Of a stretch of DNA of 64,000 nt, positions 35,852 through 45,246 are shown one piece after another. Within the stretch, counting starts at the first letter, position 1. The number at the start of each line of letters is the position of its first letter. The stretch is from Roseateles terrae (GTDB taxonomy: Bacteria; Pseudomonadota; Gammaproteobacteria; Burkholderiales; Burkholderiaceae_C), in assembly GCF_014192155.1 (NCBI RefSeq), contig NZ_JACHXO010000001.1, positions 770,069 through 834,068 on the forward strand, written 5' to 3'. The translations under genes were made by a program, and so were the position numbers. The notes under the pieces are model-generated. The model saw only the letters and a list, made by a program, of their open reading frames with translations, had not been told where the DNA came from and made no database searches.

Positions 35852-38341
35852 TCAGCTCCCCGCCAGCGGCGATACGCGGTCCGTGCGTGACAGGCTCAGC
35901 TGCGCTGCGCGCAGCACGGCGCCCCCACCGGCTGCACGGGCGGCGGGTTCGAGGAACACCGGCAGGTCCGCAGCGATGGGCAGCAGGTCGATCTCCAGCG
36001 TCGGCGCCTGACCGGCCCCGACCCAGCGGTCGATCGCGATCCACCAGCGGCTGCCGTCGCAGAAGCGGTCGTCCACGATCTGGCCGTCCACCCGCAGGCG
36101 GGCCACGTCGCCGACCAGGTCCAGCGTCAGCCAGAGGCGCTGCTCCGGTGCGCTGCGCCAGGCGTCGAGCGCGGCCGGCGGCAAGGTCAGGGTCCAACGG
36201 GCCTCCGCCGCATGCGCTGCTTCGTCCGGCACGAGGGGCACCGGACCGTCGCGCCAGCTGATGTGCGGCCCCCACTGGATCTGCGGCGGCTGTCCGGGCG
36301 CCTGGGCCAGAGACGGCTGCAAGGTCCAAGTGCGCGCGGACTCCGCCGCCCACGTCCACGCCGCCCAGGTGACCCCGGCGGTGTGACGCAATCCACCCAG
36401 ATCGTCCGCCGGATAGATCCACAAGGCGCCAGCTTCGCTGGCCGACCGCTGCAGGCGCAAAAGGCGAGGCGCTTGCCCGCCAGCGGACGCATCCGCCGGT
36501 GTGTTCGCGTCCTTGTTTGCCGCTTCGATGAATGCGGCGTGGCTGCTGCGGACCAACCGGGGGCGTCCGCCCAGCGTCACCCACTGAGTTTCCGCAGCCA
36601 TCGCCTGCGACAGCACCAGCACGCGATGCACGCAGCCGTCCTCGGCCGTCACTTCCAACAACTGCGGCGCCTCCATGGCCACGAGACGCACGCGGGTCGC
36701 GCCGTCGTCCAGCGTCTCCACCTTCGCACCGAAGGCCTTGACGGCGGAGAGGCCCGCCGCGTCGAACACCACCTCCGCCGCCACACCTTCGATGGCAAAG
36801 CCCACCCAGGTGACCGAGCCGTCGGTGTCGGTCCAGCGCGTCAACGGCTGCACCGTCGCCTGCCGCATGCGCAGCGATCCAAGCCGCTGACCCACCGGCC
36901 AGATGAAAGCCATACCGGGCTGCAGATCGACACTGCCGGTGGATGGCAGACGCAGACTGTCGCCGCCGGCCGTCTGCAGCCTCCAGTGGCGGCCCGGCAT
37001 GGCCGGCAGCGGATGGTGCCGCACATGGTGATTCACAAACACAAAACCTTCCAGCGACGCGGCCTGCGCACCGACCGCCCGCACGGACACCCGTGGATGG
37101 CTGCGATCCGCCGGATCCAGCGGACCCGCCTCTGGCAAAACGGCCACCAGCGGCGCCAGGGTGTCGCCAAACGCCTGCATGAACTGATGCAGCAGACGCA
37201 GACGGCCCCACGACGGACGCACCTGCCCGTACTGGCCCAGCGGCGCATGGAAGTCATAGCCCCACTGCGGCACATCGTTCGGATAGCCACTGGCCTGGGT
37301 CTCGTTCAGCGGCCCGGTCTCGCAGACCGGATTGGTGCCGCCGTGGTACATGTAGTAGCCGTAGAGATTGGCGCCAGAGCCCAGTTGCACCAGTGTCGTT
37401 GCATAGACGTCTTCGGTGCTGATCACGGGACGGCGGTGGTAGCTCTGATGCATGCCGCCACCCGCTTCCGCCAGGCAGAACGGATAGTGTTCGGTGTCGA
37501 TCAGGCCGGCGGCGGGGGTGCCGTCGACATTGCCCATTTCGCCGATCACGCGGCGGGTGTTGAACAGGAACACACCCGACGGCGGCAGCGCCTCGCGCGA
37601 GCCCTGCCAGAAACCATCGGCATAGGCGCCGGAGACCGGCAGCACCTCGGTGGGCGGGATGTCCAGCGTCGGCCATCCGGTGACGGTGTAGATCGGCACC
37701 GTCATGCCGGCCTCGATGGCCAGGCGCTTCAACTCGGCGATGTGCTCCTTGCCGGCGCCGGGCCCGGTCAAGCCGTATTCGTTCTCCAGCTGCAGGCCGA
37801 CGATCGGCCCGCCGTCGCACCACAACTGGCCCTGGATTTGCGCGCCGATCTGATCGTAGAAGCGCTTCACATGCCCGAGGTACACCGGATCATTGCAGCG
37901 CAGCGGACCTGTTCCGGGCAACCAGTCGGGGAATCCGCCCAGCCGCACTTCCGCATGCACCCAGGGGCCTGGACGCAGGTACACCAGCAGGCCGGCTGCC
38001 GCCGCCAGCGCGATGAAGCGCGACAGGTTGCGCTGCCCCTGCCAGAGCCACTGCCCCTGGACAGGCTCGTGGTGATTCCAGATCACGTAGCTGGCGACGA
38101 TGTCCACGCCGCCGGCCTTCATCTTGGCCAGCTCGGTCGCCCATTCAGATTCCGGGAAGCGGCTGTAGTGGAACTCGCCCATCACCGGCATCCAGGGCCG
38201 ACCGTCCAGGCTGAGATACCGGCTGTTGACCTCCATCCGGCGGGTGGGATGCTGATGGTGGCCGAGGTTCAGGAAGCCGGATTCAGGCGCAGCCAGGGTG
38301 GCCGGCACAGGCACGACCACCGAAAGGGATGTCTCACTCAC
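35852..38341 (-). CDS. GH35 beta-galactosidase, intracellular
   Basis: 829 residues from a GTG at 38341. No signal peptide is evident, so it probably acts on imported oligosaccharides. The GH35 signature G-G-P-I-V-G-L-Q-L-E-N-E-Y-G ends at about residue 190, with acid/base Glu188; the nucleophile should be the Glu in S-T-E-D-V near residue 310, following the family pattern loosely. G-E-F-H-Y-S-R and Y-V-I-W-N-H-H-E-P are typical of the barrel. Beta-sandwich domains fill the C-terminal half. It releases galactose from beta-galactosides and is the first gene of the leftward operon with the importer and galM. The operator at 38376 lies 35 bases upstream. Confidence 0.93.
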   Translation of the reverse strand: MSETSLSVVVPVPATLAAPESGFLNLGHHQHPTRRMEVNSRYLSLDGRPWMPVMGEFHYSRFPESEWATELAKMKAGGVDIVASYVIWNHHEPVQGQWLWQGQRNLSRFIALAAAAGLLVYLRPGPWVHAEVRLGGFPDWLPGTGPLRCNDPVYLGHVKRFYDQIGAQIQGQLWCDGGPIVGLQLENEYGLTGPGAGKEHIAELKRLAIEAGMTVPIYTVTGWPTLDIPPTEVLPVSGAYADGFWQGSREALPPSGVFLFNTRRVIGEMGNVDGTPAAGLIDTEHYPFCLAEAGGGMHQSYHRRPVISTEDVYATTLVQLGSGANLYGYYMYHGGTNPVCETGPLNETQASGYPNDVPQWGYDFHAPLGQYGQVRPSWGRLRLLHQFMQAFGDTLAPLVAVLPEAGPLDPADRSHPRVSVRAVGAQAASLEGFVFVNHHVRHHPLPAMPGRHWRLQTAGGDSLRLPSTGSVDLQPGMAFIWPVGQRLGSLRMRQATVQPLTRWTDTDGSVTWVGFAIEGVAAEVVFDAAGLSAVKAFGAKVETLDDGATRVRLVAMEAPQLLEVTAEDGCVHRVLVLSQAMAAETQWVTLGGRPRLVRSSHAAFIEAANKDANTPADASAGGQAPRLLRLQRSASEAGALWIYPADDLGGLRHTAGVTWAAWTWAAESARTWTLQPSLAQAPGQPPQIQWGPHISWRDGPVPLVPDEAAHAAEARWTLTLPPAALDAWRSAPEQRLWLTLDLVGDVARLRVDGQIVDDRFCDGSRWWIAIDRWVGAGQAPTLEIDLLPIAADLPVFLEPAARAAGGGAVLRAAQLSLSRTDRVSPLAGS

Positions 38342-38375
38342 GTGTTTTGAGCTGCCCCCAAAACTTGGGTCTGGC

Positions 38376-38393
38376 AGGTTAAGCGATTAATTC
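38376..38393 (-). promoter_or_regulatory. LacI-type operator of the GH35-importer operon
   Basis: AGGTTAAGCGATTAATTC on the plus strand. Read toward GH35 it is GAATTAATCGCTTAACCT, matching the perfect palindrome at 22063 in 14 of 18 positions with the same TTAATCG core. It lies immediately downstream of the proposed -10 for the GH35 operon, where a repressor would block initiation. Confidence 0.75.
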
Positions 38394-38398
38394 GAAGA

Positions 38399-38427
38399 AG
38401 TAGACCAAGCGGACCGACCCGGGGCAA
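38399..38427 (-). promoter_or_regulatory. Candidate promoter of the GH35-importer operon
   Basis: On the minus strand TTGCCC (38422-38427), a 17-base spacer, then TCTACT (38399-38404). The match to sigma-70 consensus is modest, but the spacing and the operator immediately downstream mirror the GH42 side. Confidence 0.5.
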
Positions 38428-38596
38428 TGAGGGTTAGCACCAAGAAGCGACGGGAACCAACGGGTATGAAAGCGCTGAAAACCCCGCGTGAATGGCGCAG
38501 AACGCCCGTGGTTCCGGCGCTGGCGATTGTACGCGGCTGAGCGCGGCCGTATCCCGGCGCCCTGACGCAGGTGCGCAGTCTGTACCTCACTTGTCG

Positions 38597-38625
38597 TTGA
38601 CATCGCTCCGGCTGCTTGCTCCAAT
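38597..38625 (+). promoter_or_regulatory. Candidate promoter of the GH42-galT-galK-lacI operon
   Basis: A perfect -35 TTGACA (38597-38602), a 17-base spacer and TCCAAT (38620-38625, four of six consensus positions). The operator at 38628 follows directly, covering the expected transcription start. Confidence 0.65.
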
Positions 38626-38627
38626 CG

Positions 38628-38643
38628 AGTTAATCGCTTAACT
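38628..38643 (+). promoter_or_regulatory. LacI-type operator of the GH42-gal operon
   Basis: AGTTAATCGCTTAACT, a near-perfect palindrome sharing the TTAATCG(A/C)TTAA core with the sites at 22063 and 38376. It lies between the -10 and the GH42 ATG, 33 bases from the start codon. The rightward operon ends with the LacI gene, so this site would also give autoregulation. Confidence 0.8.
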
Positions 38644-38676
38644 GAGCTTCCCACTCAGCTTTTCACTGAGCCACAC

Positions 38677-40719
38677 ATGTCTTCCAGCCCTCCTGCGAAC
38701 CCGATGAATGCGCCCCTGCGCCTGGGCGTCTGCTACTACCCCGAGCAATGGCCGCGCGAGCGATGGGCCGAAGACGCCCGCGCGATGCGTGAGATGGGTC
38801 TGAGCACCGTCCGTATCGCCGAATTTGCCTGGTCGCGCATGGAGCCCTCCGCGGGTCGATTCGAGTGGGAATGGCTCGACGCTGCCATCGACACCCTGGC
38901 GTCCGCCGGACTGCAGATCGTCCTGGGCACACCGACGGCCGCGCCGCCGCAGTGGCTGGTGGACGCCCATCCGGACGTGCTGCCGGTGGATGCCCACGGA
39001 CGTATCAAGGCCTTCGGTGCGCGTCGCCACTACTGCTTCTCCAGCCCCTCGATGTGGGCCGCCAGCGAGCGCATCGTCACCGCAATGGCCCAGCGGTATG
39101 GCCAGCATCCGGCGGTCGTAGCCTGGCAGACCGACAACGAGTACGGCTGTCACGACACCACGCTCTCCTACAGCCCCGCTGCCCTCAGTGCCTTCCGGCG
39201 CTGGCTGGCCGAGCGCTATGGCAGCATCGAGGCGATGAATGAGGCCTGGGGCACCGCCTTCTGGGGCGTACAGTTCCTGAGCTTCGAGCATGTCGGCTTT
39301 CCGGTGGGGCAGCCCACCAGCGCCCTGCCGACCCATGCCATGGACTTCCGCCGCTTCACCTCCGACCAGGTGGTGCGCTACAACCGCATGCAGGTGGGGT
39401 TGCTGCGCCGCCATGCGCCGGGCCGTCCGGTGCTGCACAACTTCATGGGCCTGTTCGGGGAGTTCGACCAGCATGAGATGGGCCAGGACCTGGACATCGC
39501 CGCCTGGGACAGCTATCCGCTGGGCCACGTCGACACCGCCGCGACCTTCCTCTCCGAAACCGAGCGCCAGCAATGGGCCCGCACCGGCCATCCGGACATC
39601 AGCGCCTTCCATCACGACCTCTACCGAGGCATTGGCCATGGCCGCCTGTGGGTGATGGAGCAGCAGGCCGGCCCGGTCAACTGGGCAGACTGGAATGCGC
39701 TGCCGCTGCCGGGCATGGTCCGCGCCTGGACCTGGGAGGCCTTTGCGCATGGGGCCGAGCTGGTGTCTTACTTCCGCTGGCGCCAGCTGCCGTACGGCCA
39801 GGAGCAGATGCACTCGGGCCTGCACCGGCCCGATGGCGTGCGCGACGTGGGCGGTGAGGAAGCCGCGCAGGTCGCGAAGGAGATCGACCAGCTCACGGCG
39901 GCGCTGTCCGCGACGATGCTCGATACGGCCCGCGCCGACGTCGCCCTGGTGCTCGACTATCCGTCGCTGTGGATGGCCCAGATCCAGCCGCAGGGCAAGG
40001 ACATGGTCGGCTTCGGCGTCGCCATCCGCTATTACAGCGCGCTGCGCCGGCTGGGGCTGAATGTGGACGTGGTGAGCCCGGACGCCGACCTGTCGGCGTA
40101 TGCGCTGGTCGTGCTGCCGCAATCGCTCCATGTCTGCGACAGGCTGACCGAGCGGCTGCAGGACTGCCGCGGTGTGATCGTCGCCGGCCCCCGGGCCGGC
40201 AGCAAAACGGCGGGCCTCGCCATTGCCACCCCACTGCCCCCGGGCCCGCTGCGCTCCCATCTGCCGGTGCGGGTCCGCGCGGTGGAGTCGATGCGACCGG
40301 GCCGCGCGTACGCCGTCCGGACCGACGCCGGCGTGACCGTGGGCCACAGCCTGCAATGGCGCGACCTGATCGACCTTGACCCCACCCCGCAAGGACAGGA
40401 GGTGCAAGTGCTCGAGCGCTGCGAGGACGGCTGGCCCGCCCGCGTGACGTCGGGCCGCACCGACCTGCATGCCACGCTGGTCAACGACGACCTGCTCCAG
40501 CAGTGGATGCAGGACGCCGCCCACCGGGCCGGACTGCAGACGATGGCGCTCTGCGCACACGCGCCGGGCCTGCGCCTGCGCCGCCGTGGCGCCTTGCAAT
40601 TCGCCACCAATCATGGCCCAGGTGCCGCGAAGCTTCCTGTGCCGGCGGGTGTGCCACTGGTGCTGGGCAGTGCGACACTCCCGCCGGGCGGCGTGGCTGC
40701 CTGGGTGGTATCGCCCTGA
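38677..40719 (+). CDS. GH42 beta-galactosidase, intracellular
   Basis: 680 residues, the normal GH42 size. The N-terminus has G-V-C-Y-Y-P-E-Q-W-P, characteristic of the family. The acid/base is Glu155 in W-Q-T-D-N-E-Y-G and the nucleophile Glu328 in W-V-M-E-Q-Q-A-G-P. A trimerisation-type Rossmann domain and a small C-terminal beta domain follow. No signal peptide, so it works in the cytoplasm on galacto-oligosaccharides and is a GanA/LacA-type enzyme. It heads the rightward operon galT-galK-lacI. Having both GH35 and GH42 beta-galactosidases diverging from one promoter suggests different linkage or chain-length preferences. Confidence 0.95.
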   Translation: MSSSPPANPMNAPLRLGVCYYPEQWPRERWAEDARAMREMGLSTVRIAEFAWSRMEPSAGRFEWEWLDAAIDTLASAGLQIVLGTPTAAPPQWLVDAHPDVLPVDAHGRIKAFGARRHYCFSSPSMWAASERIVTAMAQRYGQHPAVVAWQTDNEYGCHDTTLSYSPAALSAFRRWLAERYGSIEAMNEAWGTAFWGVQFLSFEHVGFPVGQPTSALPTHAMDFRRFTSDQVVRYNRMQVGLLRRHAPGRPVLHNFMGLFGEFDQHEMGQDLDIAAWDSYPLGHVDTAATFLSETERQQWARTGHPDISAFHHDLYRGIGHGRLWVMEQQAGPVNWADWNALPLPGMVRAWTWEAFAHGAELVSYFRWRQLPYGQEQMHSGLHRPDGVRDVGGEEAAQVAKEIDQLTAALSATMLDTARADVALVLDYPSLWMAQIQPQGKDMVGFGVAIRYYSALRRLGLNVDVVSPDADLSAYALVVLPQSLHVCDRLTERLQDCRGVIVAGPRAGSKTAGLAIATPLPPGPLRSHLPVRVRAVESMRPGRAYAVRTDAGVTVGHSLQWRDLIDLDPTPQGQEVQVLERCEDGWPARVTSGRTDLHATLVNDDLLQQWMQDAAHRAGLQTMALCAHAPGLRLRRRGALQFATNHGPGAAKLPVPAGVPLVLGSATLPPGGVAAWVVSP

Positions 40720-40788
40720 TGTGCTTGTCCCCGCAGCGTTGAGGCCGCACCGCCCCTCGACTTCGATCCGACCCTTCTTCTGATCACG

Positions 40789-41868
40789 ATGTCCTTCGAC
40801 CGCAACCAACATTCGCACCGCCGCTACAACCCGCTCGCCGGACGTTGGGTGCTGGTATCTCCGCAGCGCAGCCAGCGGCCCTGGCAGGGTCAGACCGAAA
40901 GCCCGGACACGGCGGTGCGCCCGTCGCATGACCCGTCCTGCTATCTGTGCGCCGGCAACACCCGCATCAATGGTGAGAAGAATCCGGACTACACCGGCAC
41001 TTTTGTCTTCGAGAACGACTTCGCCGCGCTCATGGCCGATGTGCCGGCGCCGGACGGCCTTGGCGCGGACGCGAACGGCGGTCTGTTCCAGGCGATGCCG
41101 GCCCGCGGCACCAGCCGGGTGATCTGCTTCTCGCCCGACCACAGCCGCAGCCTGCCGGAACTGGACGACGCGGCGCTGCGCGGCGTGGTGGATATGTGGT
41201 GCGAGCAGACCGAGGAACTGGGTCAGCGCTGGCGCTGGGTGCAGGTCTTCGAGAACAAGGGCGCGATGATGGGCTGCTCCAACCCGCATCCCCACGGCCA
41301 GATCTGGGCCTGCGACTTCATGCCCGAGCTGCCGAACCGCGAAGACCAGCAGCAGCGCGACTGGCTGCAGCAGCGCGGGGAGCCGATGCTGCTGGCGTTG
41401 GCCCACGCCGAAGCGCAGCACGGCGAGCGCGTGGTCGTGCAGAACGACGACTGGCTGGCCATCGTCCCCTACTGGGCCGAATGGCCCTTCGAAACCCTGC
41501 TGCTGCCGCGCTTTGCGGTGCAGCGCCTGCCGCAGCTGACCGCACAGCAACGCCAGAACCTGGCCCTGGCGGTGCGCGAGCTCACCACCCGCTACGACAA
41601 TCTTTTCCAGTGCAGCTTCCCGTATTCGATGGGCTGGCATGGCGCGCCGACCGGCGCCGAGGGACTGCAGGGCGCCGGCACGGCAGGCGACCCGAATGCC
41701 CACTGGCAGCTGCATGCCCATTTCCATCCGCCGCTGCTGCGCAGCGCCACGGTGCGCAAGTTCATGGTCGGCTTCGAGTTGCTGGCCGAATCGCAACGTG
41801 ACCTCACGCCCGAGCAGGCCGCCGCACGGCTGCGCGAGCAATCCACTGTTCACTATCGTCAGCGCTGA
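40789..41868 (+). CDS. galT: Galactose-1-phosphate uridylyltransferase
   Basis: 359 residues. N-terminal [15 protein letters not shown] is the GalT class I start. Zinc ligands are expected at Cys51 and Cys54 (C-Y-L-C). The active-site motif N-P-H-P-H-G lies at 165-170, with His169 as the nucleophile that carries UMP. It exchanges UMP between UDP-glucose and galactose-1-phosphate in the Leloir pathway. It lies 69 bases after GH42 and six bases before galK. No galE is in the window, so UDP-galactose 4-epimerase must be encoded elsewhere. Confidence 0.97.
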   Translation: MSFDRNQHSHRRYNPLAGRWVLVSPQRSQRPWQGQTESPDTAVRPSHDPSCYLCAGNTRINGEKNPDYTGTFVFENDFAALMADVPAPDGLGADANGGLFQAMPARGTSRVICFSPDHSRSLPELDDAALRGVVDMWCEQTEELGQRWRWVQVFENKGAMMGCSNPHPHGQIWACDFMPELPNREDQQQRDWLQQRGEPMLLALAHAEAQHGERVVVQNDDWLAIVPYWAEWPFETLLLPRFAVQRLPQLTAQQRQNLALAVRELTTRYDNLFQCSFPYSMGWHGAPTGAEGLQGAGTAGDPNAHWQLHAHFHPPLLRSATVRKFMVGFELLAESQRDLTPEQAAARLREQSTVHYRQR

Positions 41869-41874
41869 TTTCCG

Positions 41875-43143
41875 ATGGTCACCTCTGCTTCCCCCTCCGC
41901 ATCGTCCTCGTCCGCGCTCTCCAGCGCGGCATCGAGCGCTCTGCCCTCCCCGCTGCCGCCCACGGCCGAAGCGGTGGTGCGCGCCTATACCGAACGTCAC
42001 GGCACGGCGCCCACGGTCCTGGCGCGCGCGCCCGGCCGGGTCAACCTGATCGGCGAGCACACCGACTACAACGATGGTTTCGTGCTGCCCGCCGCCATTG
42101 ATCGCGACACCTGGATCGCCGCCGGCCCGCGCACCGACCGCGACGTCGATGCCCTGGCGCTGGATGAATCCGGCGCCGAGGACCGCTTCACCCTGAGCGC
42201 CACGCCGCCCCACTTCGAAGGCGGCGGTTGGCGGGACCATGTCCGCGGCACGCTGGCGCAACTGGTGCCGCTGATGGCGCAGCCGGTGGGCCTGAACCTG
42301 GTGATTGCCGGCGACGTGCCGATGGGCGCGGGCCTGAGCTCATCCGCGTCGCTGGCGCTCGGACTGCTGCGTGCCGCCCAGCAGATCACCGGCGATTCGG
42401 CACTGAACGGCAAACAGCTGGCGCGGCTGGCCCAGCAGGCCGAGAACCGCTTTGTGGGCTGCCAATGCGGCATCATGGACCAGCTCGCCAGCGCCGAAGG
42501 CCGTCCCGGCCATGCGCTGCTGATCGACTGCCGCTCGCTGGACACCCGCCCCGTCTCGTTGCCGGCAGGCACGACGCTGCTGATTGCGCATTCACGCGTC
42601 AAGCGCGGTCTGGTCGATTCGGCCTACAACGAACGCCGCGCGCAATGCGAGCAGGCGGCCCGCGCGCTGGGCGTGCCGGCGCTGCGCGATGCGACGCTGG
42701 AGATGCTGGCGGGCGTGCAGCTGGAAGACAAAGTGTTCCGCCGGGCTCGCCACATCATCACCGAGAACACCCGCGTGCTGGAGGCCACCGAGGCCTTGCA
42801 GGCCGGTGACCTGGTACGCCTGGGCGCGCTGATGAAGCAGTCTCACGCCTCGATGCGTGACGACTTCGAAATCACCGTCCCGGCCGTGGATCAGCTGGCA
42901 GCTTTGCTGCAGGACGTGGCCGGCGACCAGGGCGGCGCCCGCATGACCGGCGGCGGCTTCGGCGGCTGCTGCATTGCGCTGCTGAAGAAGGAACTGGTGC
43001 CGCAAGCCCTGGAGGCTCTGGAGCGCGGTTACCGCTCGCCGGAAGGTCTGCCGGCGCTGGTCTACCTCTGCGAAGCCGGCCCGGGCGCCCAGGCGCAAGC
43101 CTGGCCGGTAGGCACGGCCGCAGCGGGTACGATCGCGGCATGA
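41875..43143 (+). CDS. galK: Galactokinase
   Basis: 422 residues, about 30 longer than usual because of a Ser/Ala/Pro-rich N-terminal extension (residues 1-30). GHMP-kinase motifs are complete: G-R-V-N-L-I-G-E-H-T-D-Y-N-D-G near 53-67, the ATP loop P-M-G-A-G-L-S-S-S-A-S-L, and G-G-G-F-G-G-C-C toward the C-terminus. It phosphorylates galactose at O1 before GalT. The true start may be a downstream codon after the extension, but no better ribosome site is evident. The stop overlaps the LacI start by ATGA (43140-43143). Confidence 0.96.
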   Translation: MVTSASPSASSSSALSSAASSALPSPLPPTAEAVVRAYTERHGTAPTVLARAPGRVNLIGEHTDYNDGFVLPAAIDRDTWIAAGPRTDRDVDALALDESGAEDRFTLSATPPHFEGGGWRDHVRGTLAQLVPLMAQPVGLNLVIAGDVPMGAGLSSSASLALGLLRAAQQITGDSALNGKQLARLAQQAENRFVGCQCGIMDQLASAEGRPGHALLIDCRSLDTRPVSLPAGTTLLIAHSRVKRGLVDSAYNERRAQCEQAARALGVPALRDATLEMLAGVQLEDKVFRRARHIITENTRVLEATEALQAGDLVRLGALMKQSHASMRDDFEITVPAVDQLAALLQDVAGDQGGARMTGGGFGGCCIALLKKELVPQALEALERGYRSPEGLPALVYLCEAGPGAQAQAWPVGTAAAGTIAA

Positions 43144-44159
43144 CAACACTGGTTGAGGTGGCGCGGGCCGCCGGGGTGACCGCGGCCACGGTGTCCAATG
43201 TGCTCCGCAATCGCGGCAAGGTCGGCGAGGAGACCCGTCGCCGGGTGCTCGCGGCCGTGGAAAGCATGGGCTACCGGCCCAACCTCATGGCCCGGGCGCT
43301 GGTGGAGGGCAAGCCCCACACCATGGCCCTGGTGGTGAGCAGCATTGCCAACCCGTTCTATCCGGAGTTCGCGCTCGAGGTGGAACGGGCCGCCCGCAAG
43401 CTCGGCTACTTCCTGCTGGTCTGCAACACCAATGACGATCCGGCGCAGGAGCGCGCCTATCTGGATGCAGTGGGCGGCGCCCTGGCCCAGGGCGTGATCG
43501 TCATGAATGCGGACTTCGTCCAGCTCGACGCCCTGCAGGACCTCCGACGCCGCGGCGTGCCGGTGGTGCTGTGCATGTGGGAGCGTCCGCAGGAGCCGCC
43601 GCCCCTGCCCTGCGTGGCGGTGGATCTCTACCAGGCGGGCGTGCTGGCGGCAGAGCATCTGCTGCGCCTGGGGCACAAACAGCTGGGCGCCGTCTGCGGC
43701 AGCGAGCCGACGGGCAACCATCAATGGCGGCTGCGCGGCTTCATCGACACGGTGCAGAAGGCAGGTCTGGACTTGCCGGCCAGCCACCTGCGTTATGGCC
43801 ACGACACCATCGACGAAGGCCGCAATGCGGCGCACAGCCTGCTGGCCGGCGTGCCGGGGCTGACGGCGGTGTTTGCCACCAATGACCTGCCTGCCCTCGG
43901 CGTGCTGCAGGCCGCAGCGGAACTCGGGCTGGAAGTGCCGCGGGACCTGTCCGTCATCGGCGTGACCGACATTCAGCTGGCGCATCAGATGCGGCCAGCG
44001 CTGAGCACCGTCGCCATGCCCACGGCAGAAGCGGCCATGCTGGCGGTGCAGATGCTGCAATCCGAAATCACGGCCCAGCCCGATCATCCGCTGCCGATCT
44101 CCATCACCGAGCCGCCCCGGCTGGTGGTGCGGGCCTCCACGGGCAAGCCGCGGGCGTGA
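43140..44159 (+). CDS. LacI-family repressor, probable regulator of the galactan locus
   Basis: 339 residues. The N-terminal helix-turn-helix and hinge are standard: V-E-V-A-R-A-A-G-V-T-A-A-T-V-S-N-V-L-R-N, then G-Y-R-P-N-L-M-A-R-A-L. The periplasmic-binding-protein-like effector domain follows, with N-P-F-Y-P-E-F near 72 and F-A-T-N-D-L-P-A-L-G near 245. It is the last gene of the GH42-galT-galK operon and the only LacI-type gene in the window. Three palindromes with the expected central CG occur at the three promoters of the galactan genes, so it should bind them and release on galactose or galactobiose; the inducer is inference. Confidence 0.93.
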   Translation: MTTLVEVARAAGVTAATVSNVLRNRGKVGEETRRRVLAAVESMGYRPNLMARALVEGKPHTMALVVSSIANPFYPEFALEVERAARKLGYFLLVCNTNDDPAQERAYLDAVGGALAQGVIVMNADFVQLDALQDLRRRGVPVVLCMWERPQEPPPLPCVAVDLYQAGVLAAEHLLRLGHKQLGAVCGSEPTGNHQWRLRGFIDTVQKAGLDLPASHLRYGHDTIDEGRNAAHSLLAGVPGLTAVFATNDLPALGVLQAAAELGLEVPRDLSVIGVTDIQLAHQMRPALSTVAMPTAEAAMLAVQMLQSEITAQPDHPLPISITEPPRLVVRASTGKPRA

Positions 44160-44176
44160 ACCCGCGGCCGCCGCGC

Positions 44177-44485
44177 TCAGTAGTAGCGCGGGATCGGTCC
44201 CTTTTGCGGCGTGGTGTCGCCTTCCAGATCCACCATCACCTTGTCCGCGAAACACCAGCCCCAGCCCTCGGGCGGGTCATAGCCCTCGATGATCGGATGC
44301 TGGGTCTCATGAAAATGCGCCCGCGCATGCCGGTGCGGCGACTCGTCGCAGCAACCGACATGGCCGCAGGTGCGGCAGATGCGCAGATGGACCCATTCAC
44401 TGCCCAGCTTCAGGCATTCCTCACAGCCTTTGGCGCTGGGCTCGACCTGCCGGATACCGGCCGCATGTGCACAGCGGTATCCCAT
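44177..44485 (-). CDS. UBP-type zinc finger protein
   Basis: 102 residues, a single ZnF-UBP domain: C-x-x-C in G-C-E-E-C-L, then C-R-T-C-G-H-V-G-C-C-D-E-S-P-H-R-H-A-R-A-H-F-H spread over residues 37-59, then H-P-I-I-E-G. In eukaryotes this fold binds the ubiquitin C-terminus; bacterial stand-alone copies are common and their role is unknown. It starts two bases after the dps stop, so both are on one transcript. The C-terminus (G-P-I-P-R-Y-Y) is basic and aromatic. Confidence 0.88.
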   Translation of the reverse strand: MGYRCAHAAGIRQVEPSAKGCEECLKLGSEWVHLRICRTCGHVGCCDESPHRHARAHFHETQHPIIEGYDPPEGWGWCFADKVMVDLEGDTTPQKGPIPRYY

Positions 44486-44487
44486 GA

Positions 44488-45030
44488 TCAGCTCTGGTGC
44501 GAGACGCGGCTGGCCTCGAAGAGGAACCAGGTGCGGCGCTCGGATTCGTCAATCCAGTTCTCCAGCAGGCTGGAGGACGCGATGTCGCGATGTTCGTCCG
44601 TCACGTTGTGGGCTTCGCGCAGGCGGGCGGCCAGTTGCTGGTTGTCCTCGCGCAGTTCGGCCAGCATGTCCAGCGGGTCGACATAGTCGGCGTCGTTGTC
44701 CTGGATGCGCTGCAGGCGGCTGATGTGGCCGATGGAACGCAGCGTCGTGCCGCCCACCTTGCGGATGCGCTCGGCCAGCGGGTCGGTCATCGCGTAGAGC
44801 TGGTCGCCCTGCTCGTCGAGCAGCAGGTGGTAGTCCCGGAAGTGCGGGCCGCTCATGTGCCAGTGGAAATTCTTGGTCTTGAGGTAGAGCGCAAAGACGT
44901 CCGCCAGGATGCCGTTCAGGGCGGCGCCGATGTCGGCAGTGGCGTCGGAAGGCAGGTCGCTCGGCGTGGCGAGCGGCGCCTTGCGGCGGGTTTTCAGGTC
45001 AGACTTCTTGGTGTCGCTGAGTTTGGCCAT
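44488..45030 (-). CDS. dps: Dps-family DNA-binding ferritin
   Basis: 180 residues from the ATG at 45030 (M-A-K-L-S-D-T-K-K); a longer reading to 45270 has no family similarity. A Lys-rich N-terminal tail suited to DNA binding precedes the ferritin-like four-helix bundle. Ferroxidase residues are in K-N-F-H-W-H-M-S-G and D-Y-H-L-L-L-D-E-Q-G-D (about 54-76). Dps dodecamers store iron using hydrogen peroxide and protect DNA in stress. It is co-transcribed with the UBP zinc-finger gene. Confidence 0.94.
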   Translation of the reverse strand: MAKLSDTKKSDLKTRRKAPLATPSDLPSDATADIGAALNGILADVFALYLKTKNFHWHMSGPHFRDYHLLLDEQGDQLYAMTDPLAERIRKVGGTTLRSIGHISRLQRIQDNDADYVDPLDMLAELREDNQQLAARLREAHNVTDEHRDIASSSLLENWIDESERRTWFLFEASRVSHQS

Positions 45031-45246
45031 GACGGACTTTCGGGTTGAGGCACCGGCACCCCATCCGCGCAGACCGCGAGGCGGGTGCCCGTACCAGTGG
45101 CTCTTGAACATCGGACGTGCCGACGGTCTGGCGGATGTTGCCGCCGCCGGCCGCCCGCCAACACTCCCATTCGGAGGATGGGCACATCGACGAGGCACGC
45201 AAGCGATGGCAAGCGGCGCTCCAGGGGACACGTCAAGGAAGCGGCC
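45031..45246. other. Intergenic region upstream of dps
   Basis: About 215 bases between the dps start and the chitinase terminator. The dps promoter should be here, but I see no clear OxyR-like or sigma-70 pattern. Confidence 0.4.

Noticed and set aside
38638-42261. A 1207-codon open frame opposite GH42, galT and galK
   Set aside because: It is antisense to three well-supported enzymes and has no recognisable domain; long antisense frames are expected at this GC content.
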